From NCBI GenBank assembly GCA_000469685.2, contig LS997564.1, positions 23,886,459 to 23,950,458 of the forward strand: a stretch of DNA of 64,000 bases, given 5' to 3'. The notes beneath the pieces were generated by a model, which worked only from the letters and a program-made list of their open reading frames with translations, had not been told where the DNA came from and did not search any database. Positions 55,229 to 64,000 of the stretch are shown piece after piece. This stretch comes from Haemonchus contortus. Lineage: Eukaryota; Nematoda; Chromadorea; Rhabditida; Trichostrongylidae. Both the position numbers and the translations under genes were made by a program. Every line of letters begins with the position of its first letter. Position 1 is the first letter of the stretch.

Positions 55229-57214
55229 TTAACCAGCAATAGGAGGTCCTAGATACACCATAGAGACCTCTGTATTACCGTACACTGCACAAATTGCAGG
55301 AAAAAGCTTGACAGGCGGCAGATCCATGAAAGCCAGTCCAAGGAACTCCGCTCCTGCGCGTTCGAAGTAAACAAAATGGCGGTCACAATCCAACACGAGT
55401 CGGACTCTTTCTCCAACCTTAACGAACGAAGATTTCGGGGGCCGTAAGACACACATGACATACAGTTTGAGAGGAATTGAGTACAATCTCAAAAACATTT
55501 GTTTACTAGAGTAGCACTCTGAGCGCGTTTATTAATGAAAATTACTGCGATTCATACACAGCTACCTGGTATTTGGGCGGGTTGTTCGAGCGTGGATAGA
55601 CGCCCAGTTGTTCACCGTTATGGATCAGTGTATTATCGACAAGATTCCATCCCCAACTTTGATCGTCACTTCCGAGTAGGGGCAAGTATCCGGGACAATG
55701 AAGAGCAGCATGCCTAAAAACGCATTAGAGCTGGTATTTTGTATTATATCTGCTGCTTGAACGAACAGTTAGAGATTTCATCACCTTGTAGCAACCCCTA
55801 CAACAGCTACAGTTCCAAGTGGACCTTCCCATGTTATATCGAAGGCATGAACCCCTTGTGATACTCCTATCTAAAATATCAAGTCTGATTCCAGAAAAAG
55901 TGTGCTGCAAAAAGAGGACATAGACACGTACCTTTCCGCGGACTCCGTCAGTGCTTTGAGCTACTGGCTGGCGATGAACCGTAAAACCATTTGCGCGAAC
56001 ATAATTGTTTCTAGAAATTGTTGTTATTATGATGTTAAAACAGTAGCGTAGAAATCGCCCTGAGGCAAAAGAATTCAAACTTATATAAAACCAAAGGTAC
56101 TTGGTTCCGATGAAAAAGGTTTGGTGTAAGAAACGAAGGGGAGAGGAGGTGCTAACAGAAGACTATCAGAGCGAGAACAAGTCAGTGTGAGACCACTAAT
56201 GTCTTGTTTTTTTTTCTGAGAATATCGCGTCGCTCAGCTGCAGATCCTCAAAATTAAACTATCTAGTAGAAAAAAGGGTTCTACGTAGTTTCGGTGTGAT
56301 CAGTCATATAAACAGTAGAACCCAATGTTGGAGGGGGAGAGGAAATCTTGTTGAGACATTTGTTGGTAATTTCTTGATAGCAAAAACGTAACGTAACAAA
56401 ATGTATCTATATGCATGGCAGATGAAGAAATTGGTGGGAAGCACGGGCATATATTCATCTTCGAAGAAGAATCATGCAGCTATTTCAAGATTATATGAAA
56501 TACCACTAAATTGTTGCAAAAATGCACTGCATATATGAGACAATTGGGCTAGAACTTCCGAAAAAAGAAAATGAGAGAAACCTTACTTGGATGCATCGTT
56601 GGGATTCCATGCAAAATAAAAGGCCCGCAGTTTTTTCTTGTACGAAGTAAGCTCGCTAAGTAAGTAAGGATCTGCCAAAGCGGACTCCGATATCTTACTT
56701 TGTGCCAAAGAGCGCCATACCAAACTGTCCTGAACAAGTTATCGCTGACATTTTTAGATAATAGGGGTCGAGATAAAACATGATCGAAAATCTGAACAAT
56801 GACAGTACCTCAAAATTTAGAACGTTGAACCAGTGACGACAAACAAGTGTGCAGCTACGCAGATCAGATAAACCAAGGTACTGGAAGATCTGTGAGAGAA
56901 TATGATGCGGCAGACGTGTAGCAAGTACTAAATAGTGCCATAGTGTAGCGATTGTTATGACTGTCAACACAATACGAAGGTAACAGTGTCTGTCTTTTAA
57001 TAATCGAGTGAAAGATACATTCACAGGGCTCTTACGAAGAACAGAGCAAAGGAGAGAACAGAAAAATACAAAGTATTTGCATTTTCCTTTTAAAGGAAAT
57101 GTCGAAAATAATTATATATCTACAAAAAATACCTGCAGGAGCTCTCCTTTGCGTTTTAGATGAACAAGGATCGGTATGAACTGCACCCTGCCCTGCTACA
57201 TTCTTTGTCAGCAT
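55229..57214 (-). CDS. fsn-1: F-box/SPRY ubiquitin ligase subunit (FBXO45 orthologue)
   Basis: Seven exons (57214-57133, 56927-56809, 56729-56587, 56010-55932, 55870-55785, 55713-55566, 55417-55229) total 846 nt, 281 residues, in one frame. Residues about 31-75 are the F-box ([20 protein letters not shown], then [10 protein letters not shown]). From about 115 onward is the SPRY domain ([64 protein letters not shown]). In C. elegans FSN-1 works with the RPM-1 ligase to limit synapse growth and axon termination; same role inferred here. Human FBXO45 has 286 residues, so length fits. Start 247 bp downstream of the mrpl-3 stop, same strand, suggesting an operon. Confidence 0.95.
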
Positions 57215-57234
57215 GACGAGAATCTCAACAACAG

Positions 57235-57237
57235 CTA
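57235..57237 (-). promoter_or_regulatory. Likely trans-splice acceptor of fsn-1
   Basis: On the minus strand GGCATTTTTAG ends 20 bases before the fsn-1 ATG and about 225 bp after the mrpl-3 stop. This spacing is what is expected for an SL2-type downstream operon gene in clade V nematodes. Confidence 0.55.
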
Positions 57238-57460
57238 AAAATGCCTACTTGCTACCCATGCACATAACGTAACTCAGGAATAAAGACTTGCATAGAGTAC
57301 ATGTGAAAATTACATCGATTCACAGTATTTGGAGCGCAGACCATCCGTTTGTAAGGAAAAATTGAAACAGTGAACATCTTATTAACATGTAACAACCACT
57401 ATCAACAGCACTTAATAATATAGTTCTGTACATATTCTGATCCTAACAATATTGATGACC

Positions 57461-60400
57461 TTATTTTTTAACTTTAGCGATTTTAGCCTTTGTCTTATCT
57501 CTTCCAGCAGATTTCTTCGCATCATCTTCCGAAAAGATTATTGAAGGCGATGAAAAACTGCAAAGCAAAAATTCTGATTCTGAAGAACTGGATGAGTAAC
57601 CACATACCTGAACAATTTAGGGGATAGTATTTCATTTGGCCGAGAAACTGCACTTTGTTCTTCACTTTCCTCCTCTGCGGTTTCCAACGACGGCAACCAG
57701 GTAGGAATCGGTCCTGTCTGGAAAATTCCAAGAAAGATCCAAACGGGAAAAAATTAATAAAGTCTAATGCGTCATAAAATCAATGTTACTACCCAACACT
57801 CGACGACAGCGTTAAAAACAAAAGAAATAGCCTTAAGGTAATGATAGCGCCAACCTTGAGCTTCTTTTCTGGTTGTAAGCAATCTTTCAGAAGTAAAATT
57901 TCTTCATTGTCACCAGGAACGCTACCTTTGACATAAATGACTTGCTTTTCTATGTTCATTCGAAGGACCTATAGAAAAAAGTGAAATCAGTCAAAGAAAG
58001 AAGCCTCTCCCAGCATAGTAGAGAAAGACTAACCTCTAGACCACTTACGGTAACCCACTCATACCCCATATGTCCAGGCATTCGTTTACCTGGCCATATA
58101 CGCGCATCACCGGTCGATCCAACGGAACCAATACGGCGATGTGATTTGGTAGTGCTAAAAGAAAGTTCATTGAAAAGCATTGATTCATGAGAGAAAAGGA
58201 ACATACTGTCGAGCTGGTTGCCCTCTCATGCCCCATCTGTGCATACCACCCTGGAATCCCCAATCGATTGATTTTCCTGTGGCAGTAACGAATTGTCCAA
58301 CGGAAAAGTGCCTGGCATCCAGCTTCGTACCTACGGAAGGCAATGCCTCTTCCGAAACCTTAACAAACACTATTTTTAGCCAAAAACATCTCAAAAACTA
58401 TGCTTTTCTATTGGTTGGTTTTCTATGATTATGTATCTCGAAAGTCGGAAACGAGAAATCGGCAAAGCAGGCAGGAATTTTCACAGGTCCGAGCTCGTTG
58501 GCCAAGCCGCGAGGGAAAGTGTGAACCTGGTTAGAGGATGACAAACCGAAAGAAAAGAGAATTAAGGAAGGGCGGGCGGAATAAGCGCTTTCGTAACTTC
58601 ATAACGATGCCCTACATCATTTATACATCAACCATAAAGAGTACCAAGCAAGCACCGAAATGTTGGAAAGAAAGACTCCGATGGAAACTAGTGAAATTAA
58701 AATACTTTAGAGAAAGCTTGAACGCAAAAGGGTCGAAATAATTTATGAATGGTTCCTTTCCAGATTTCTTCCATGATCCAGTCTCTTCGGGCGAACGAAG
58801 CAGTAAAGAATGGCAATAGGTAAGGATAATGGAGGGAATCCCCACTAGACCCTATTACAACGACAATCACTGGGTCCATGGAGATCAGTATGACAACTTT
58901 TCCCAAGCAACGACAAGTATAGCACATATAAGAGAACATAAAACTGCGAGAGAAGTAATTTTAAAATGTACCAGGAATGAGCCAAGATACTTTTTAGTAG
59001 GGACACCAGCACGGATGAACTGCCTCCGATAAGCAAGAGAAAACCTGTCCGCATCATAGTCCACAGCTCCAACAGTTACCTAGAGCGAATTGAATACTTT
59101 TAAATCCTCATATGCCAACTGAAAACGCACCTTCCACATAGGCCCTTCTCTGTTGAATGCCTTCCGCTTGCCAACAATACTTCTACGGTACCACTCGTCT
59201 GGAGAAGTCACGCTAATGACGTGATTCTAGGCATACGAAGATAACCAAAAGGTAAAAAAGGTAATCAGGATCAACAAATTCATAATCTAATAAAAACTGT
59301 CGAAGTGCGCAAGCAGATGCGCTAAAGTAGAACATCAAAAAGTGTATGGTGGCTAATTGGCACTAGCGTCACTGTACTTTAATCAATACGACATCATTTC
59401 AAGAAATACCTGGCAAATTTCGAGAAGCGTGCACAACACTCGATCTCCTGTAATTGTCCATTGTGGTGTCATCCCTATTTTGCGAGCAAGCAAACCTTCG
59501 AGTGATTCAATAACACCCCATATATCGACCGGCTACAATGAAGCACGCTCTTACCAACTCTCCTTGTGGGCAACTCTATTTCCGCGATTTTGGCTTCACT
59601 TTGAGAACTTGGGGCTGATAAGTGATTGGCACAGCTCTTCTCGGCTTCCTTTACTTCTCGCAGTAACTCCCTCAAATCAAAGAAACATTTAGATTGTCGT
59701 ATAGTTTGAAATGCGACAACCAACCTGTTGGAATCGTCCAAATAATCGGCATGAACTCGTTCGTAAACAGGAGGCAACTGAAATGTTAAATAAACAATAA
59801 ATGGGTAAGGCATGTTAAAGGAAGCGTATAGCGAGCAAAGTTTGCTGGAAAGGCATAACCACGCACAAGTGTCAATTACACAGTGTCATAAGTAAACCTG
59901 CATCAACACTATTTTCCTAAAAGGGGATGTTGGTGGTTACAAATTTGCGAAAGACTGGGATTGAAGTGGAGCGGAGAGGAAATTTCCGACATCGAATTCT
60001 GCTAAATAACTGCTAATGAAATAATTTGGTTTGTTGTCACTCGACCTTGTTATACCCCCTACTGATTAGCTGCCAGTCAGAGTGACAGTAATTTGCCTTC
60101 CGATATATCCGAATGCCCCAAGCTGTTATTGTTGCTACTCCTACAAGTTTGCTCAGTTTCAACCGATATGGTCTGCTAATCCTTCACTAATTCTTCTATA
60201 GGATAAAAGTGCTCTTAATTGACTTCATTTCGCGATTCTTTGTCGTTTTTTATGAATTAATTTATAATTACGACCAATATCTATTTATCAATGGGACTGA
60301 TGAGTTGAAGCAAAATCGAGCCATACGGAGACAACAACATGAGAACAACATAAATCCGGCTGATGCATGACTTTTCGGAGCACCATTCACAGTTCTACTA

Positions 60401-60574
60401 ACTTCAGATCAACGAAACAAATTTCAATGGAATCTGACTTACCCAAGGAGCAGGAGTGAGAGTACGACGCCTTCCTCGAGTTTGTAGAATAACTGCTGAA
60501 GGTACGCTGGTGATGAGCAGCTGCGAGGTTTCGATCGCAGGAGATAGTAGAGGTGACAATGCCACCCGAAGCAT
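57461..60574 (-). CDS. mrpl-3: Mitochondrial large-subunit ribosomal protein uL3m
   Basis: Eleven exons (60574-60443, 59777-59725, 59670-59559, 59532-59410, 59226-59131, 59079-58972, 58358-58207, 58154-58034, 57968-57855, 57717-57608, 57557-57461) total 1218 nt, 405 residues, in frame. The N-terminus is rich in Arg and hydrophobic residues, as expected for a mitochondrial presequence. The L3 core includes [62 protein letters not shown] and [11 protein letters not shown]. The C-terminus has an acidic then Lys-rich extension of about 60 residues not found in bacterial L3. The exon 3 donor was set at 59559 because only this keeps the frame into exon 4. Probable first gene of an operon with fsn-1. 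Confidence 0.93.
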
Positions 60575-60577
60575 CTA
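60575..60577 (-). promoter_or_regulatory. Likely trans-splice acceptor of mrpl-3
   Basis: On the minus strand CCTCTTTTTTAG directly abuts the ATG. An upstream non-coding exon with normal cis-splicing is the alternative. Confidence 0.55.
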
Positions 60578-62392
60578 AAAAAGAGGGCTTTACGACTTTT
60601 GCTTCACTCAAGCTCACGTCATGGCTCGAAATTATCGCATTGTTACAACTTGAAAAAAAACAAACGTTGACAGATGAACCGAATTTGTGCAATAATTCCA
60701 TACCTTTCCAACAATAGCAGAGGAACAATAGGATCTACACAATTATATAGGTTTTCTATATGACTCAAGCACCATTTAGATATTAGTAGAAAACTACGTG
60801 ACTAGCCGGTTCTATACTTCCCTCTAACCTGAAACTTTTTCAGAAGCACGAAAGCAGAAAAATGAATTCAAACTAGAACTAGAAAGTGGTAGTGTTAAAT
60901 GGCCAGGCCTCTGAATAGATTATACATGGTTACAAGGGCAATCTTCAAAAAACGAGGTAGAGTTCAAGTCTGGTTAATACTTTGGACGTGTTCAACCTTA
61001 CAACACTACTTTTCATGAATTTTCTTCATGAAACTAAAAACCAACATGTTACTTATACCTATGATAAATACCGGACTAGAAGTAATGGCACGAATTACTA
61101 ACAGCGGACAAAGTTTAAACACCCATTATTTTGCCTATCAAGTTAAAATCAAAGAAAAGCAGATATAGAATGCAATGCTAGTTCTGAAAAGCATTCGTTA
61201 ATAGCTTTCTTTCTTCAAACGTTACCGATCTCAAGTCACAACTGGAAATTTAGCAAAGCCAAATAAGTTTATACTAATTATTGGGAGCAAGAACCTTTCT
61301 GCACGTCTACCTCGAAGCTCGTAAGATAGCTTTGGAAAAAATCACGCTCTGATTTCGTTATCACGCTGGTAAACAATCTTTCCGAACCCTTGCAATCAAA
61401 GAAATAATTGATGACATATTTCTTCCTACAAATCTAGTGCTATGACTGTGATTTCTATAGTTCGACTTTTATCGTATCCAACCACTTACAAAAAAAGAGC
61501 TGAACTATATTTGCCTATATTTGCCCCAGCTAGCTCTGTTGCAATCACTGCAAGACGAAAATTTTTGAGTAGGAAACATGCATTTTCGAAGCGTAGCAAC
61601 AGATAATGAAGTTACTTATAAATATAAATTTCAAGCGTACCCTCACAACATCAACCTTCCCCGACTAATTTCCTGGCACCAAGAATCGTTGAATTATAGT
61701 TATATTGAGTTTCTTATCTCAACGCCATGAAAGACGCAGTAGTCGTGAGAAGATATGCTCATGGCCAGGCCTCCCCCAGGGGTCATGGTCCATGAGGATG
61801 GTTTGGCTATGAGGGTATCTTCTCACATTATACTTTGCGCGGCAGTAGATAGCGAATGGCATGGAACGATATATTGCGTGATCGATGACCCATTCGGCCC
61901 ATTCCGGATTCTAAAGCGCTCAAAACCTAACAATCTCTGGTTTGCTCTTTTTTCGCATATCAACTTTTACATTGGCTGCATTTGAGGGCATAAGATCCCA
62001 CCCAAAATCCCACGGTCTGTTGAGCACTCGATATCGATGCCAGGCCCACCCTATTCGTCCATGCTTTTCGTTTTTGCCCATCGACGAAAGATGAATATGG
62101 ACGAAGTTAGTAAGAAGGATGTCCGAAACTGTGATAAGGAAGAATGTATGCTTCACCTTGCTGTATATTTACTGTAATTGTATTGCAACGTAATCAACAA
62201 TGAGGTTTTTGTGATTTTCCCACTCGAACATTACAACATAACAAAACCTTTGGTGTGGTTGATGCTAACTGAAAAGTTGGGCATGATTGAGGCTCAAGCT
62301 GCGAGATCACCTGATTCATCTTAAACGGTAGTTTAACAAAAGCTCACTCCTCACACTTCATGAAAGATCTTCTGACAAGGTAAGCAACTTGT
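60578..62392. other. Intergenic region upstream of mrpl-3
   Basis: Mostly AT-rich and without genes. A GC-richer block at about 61740-62060 is open on both strands (61755-61985 + and 61920-62156 -) but shows no known domain; its base composition differs from its surroundings and suggests a repeat or transposon fragment. Confidence 0.4.
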
Positions 62393-62608
62393 TTAGTAGT
62401 TCCCATGTTCAATCTTATCGGATTTACTATATTCCCACCCTGCACTGAACAAACACAAGGAAAAACAGCAAGAACAGTGCTTCATGAACATATAAACAGA
62501 CAGTAAGTAGAGAAGAACCGCAGCTGCTACGAAAGTTGAAAGAGCCCGCTCTAAAAAGCAGACGTCAAATAATAGGCGAGGGAACAGATTGCGTCCAGCA
62601 CGACTCAT
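62393..62608 (-). CDS. Possible small membrane protein, uncertain
   Basis: 71-codon frame on the minus strand, starting 120 bp from the divergent ntl-9 start. Residues about 19-43 are a plausible membrane segment (FLERALSTFVAAAVLLYLLS) after a basic N-terminus (MSRAGRNLFPR), followed by a Cys-rich stretch. No family is recognised. It could be the first exon of a larger gene or a chance frame. Confidence 0.3.
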   Translation of the reverse strand: MSRAGRNLFPRLLFDVCFLERALSTFVAAAVLLYLLSVYMFMKHCSCCFSLCLFSAGWEYSKSDKIEHGNY

Positions 62609-62717
62609 CTGACGAGTTTTCTTAAACTGCTGCTTCGCGTGCGAAGTGTTTATAGGTTTTTCGTTTCTTGTTCCTAGCTTCTTGTTGGGGCTAATATATC
62701 TTTGACATTTTTGCTTC

Positions 62718-62719
62718 AG
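62718..62719 (+). promoter_or_regulatory. Likely trans-splice acceptor of ntl-9
   Basis: ACATTTTTGCTTCAG ends at 62719, nine bases before the ATG at 62729. Confidence 0.5.
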
Positions 62720-62728
62720 TTTCTGAGT

Positions 62729-63257
62729 ATGATCCCCATGAACGAGGTGATCACGCTAGCCCCTCCAGATGCTCGTGCCTCTCCTGCTACTCAAGCGCAG
62801 CAGGCTGCTCAACCATCAGCGCCTGGTATGCAGGTGGACAGGTTGGGTTTTCCTAGTTCTGTTTTCTCCCTGACTTTTCTCCAACCTCTTCTTTACGTTT
62901 CAGGGAGGAAATCTTGCAATGGATTCTGGATTTGAAGGACAGCAACAAACGCGAAAATGCGCTTCTTGAACTGAGCAAGAAAAGAGATAGTGTACCAGAG
63001 CTCCCTATTTGGTTGTGGTACTCATTCGGTACTATGGCAGCTCTTCTACAAGAGGTAGTCGAAGCTTACTAGTTTTTTGCGATTTCCTGTGCTATGGTTG
63101 CCAACTTGCTCGATTTTGTTCTCTCAGGTCATTGCCATTTATCCAGCCATAATGCCGGCTAATTTGACTGCAGCCCAATCGAATCGAGTGTGCAATGCGC
63201 TTGCTTTAATGCAATGCGTTGCCAGTCACAAAGATACGCGAGGACCTTTCCTTCAAG
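62729..63257 (+). CDS. ntl-9: CCR4-NOT complex subunit CNOT9 (RQCD1/CAF40), 5' part only
   Basis: Exons 62729-62841, 62904-63054 and 63128-63257 join in frame. After an Ala/Gln/Pro-rich N-terminus, [38 protein letters not shown] and [20 protein letters not shown] are the first armadillo-type helices of CNOT9, which docks GW182-family and other proteins on the CCR4-NOT deadenylase. The third exon ends at a GT donor after GPFLQ; the exon expected next (with HIPLYLYPFL in the family) is not found before 64000, so the gene continues beyond the window. The start was chosen at the first ATG after the acceptor at 62719. Confidence 0.94.
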
Positions 63258-64000
63258 GTTGGATGCTCTTCGTATAGCTACTGGATTGCTCTATCTCCCT
63301 GCGTGCTACAGGGGTCAACTGAGAATATGAATCAAGCTGACTGCAGCCAACATTTGCCATCATCCTATGCCGGTTCACTCGAAACGCTTCGCGGGTATCA
63401 CAAAATTGTCACTTCACATCAGGGTTTACGCACTTCAAAGCGCCCCATCTTGTCCGTTTCACAATGCTCGTTCACTTGTATTTGCTATTACTAGTGCTTG
63501 CGACTTTTACTGCTCGTAAAATATCAGTATGATTAAGCATCAATTTCATAGCATGCAAAGCTGTTTTCAACCTTAAAGTTCGCAGTCAACGAAATAACGA
63601 TTTTTAAAGAGAGTCTAAGCTGTTATACGAATTTGATAGCCTTGGAAACAGACATCGTCCACAAATTTAAAGAAGTGAGATGGCTAGAAAAACCAAATTC
63701 TTCGGAAGTGCCCCTCAGTAAAGATACTTGCGGTTGTTTGTTTTTGTTGGCTCCGAGATTTGGAATAAGGATGGTGAAGTAGTATTCCGGGAACAAAGGG
63801 GCGTTCATACTCTGCGCTCAAAGTCATGAGCGGCAGTTTCGATGAAGTTTACCGTTGACCGTTACTCGTAGGTCGATGATTGCTGCGGTACTAAATGAGT
63901 TTTGAGCATTAAGATGCTTGTTTCGCCTCACTCCTTTCTGAATGTCAATTGATTACTGCGATTCGGTTTTATTGGTAGTTTTCGTTTTTCTCCTTATTTT
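63258..64000 (+). other. Intron 3 of ntl-9, continuing past the window edge
   Basis: No exon matching the next part of CNOT9 is visible. The frames 63219-63494 (+) and 63623-63808 (-) have no recognisable content. Confidence 0.6.

Noticed and set aside
58538..59032. Coding frames inside mrpl-3
   Set aside because: They lie in the 613-bp intron between exons 58972 and 58358 or antisense to an exon; the protein is complete without them.

Overview
The window is nuclear DNA of a nematode, most likely a strongylid (clade V, hookworm-like). Spliced genes with GT-AG introns, splice acceptors placed just upstream of start codons (as expected for spliced-leader trans-splicing), nematode-type RTE and Penelope-like retroelements, mariner/Tc1 elements and tRNA-derived SINEs all point this way. 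There are no bacterial operons, rRNA genes or CRISPR arrays.

Region 1 (1-10.4 kb) is a tandem family of a tiny secreted ShKT-domain protein. Two copies (28-287 and 2454-2713) have identical coding sequence, and each is followed by a satellite whose main unit is a ~232 bp dimer of two ~116 bp monomers. A third copy (9485-9757) is dead. Between copies 2 and 3, a 5'-truncated Penelope-like element (PLE A) with long inverted arms has inserted and was itself hit by a mariner.

Region 2 (10.4-40 kb) is a gene-poor, repeat-rich stretch. It holds a TIR element, a broken RTE carrying a nested PLE (PLE B, 9-bp target duplication), several fold-back MITEs, a gag-only LTR retroelement with a tRNA-Gly primer-binding site, another PLE with inverted arms (PLE C, 11-bp target duplication), tRNA-like SINE pieces and a dispersed relic of the ShKT-linked satellite. 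I found no convincing host gene here.

Region 3 (40-64 kb) is gene-dense. Cystinosin (ctns-1, +) converges on RNA polymerase II subunit 2 (rpb-2, -, 28 exons, 1183 aa). Upstream lie fsn-1 (FBXO45, -) and mrpl-3 (mitochondrial uL3, -), only ~250 bp apart and probably co-transcribed from mrpl-3. The first three exons of ntl-9 (CNOT9, +) follow and run off the right edge. From memory, the C. elegans orthologues of rpb-2, fsn-1, mrpl-3 and ntl-9 are neighbours (C26E6.3-.6), so this block looks like conserved microsynteny. An old Tc1-like element sits in rpb-2 intron 8. The exon models of rpb-2, fsn-1 and mrpl-3 close in frame from start to stop, which strongly supports them; the 5' exons of ctns-1 are only partly resolved.
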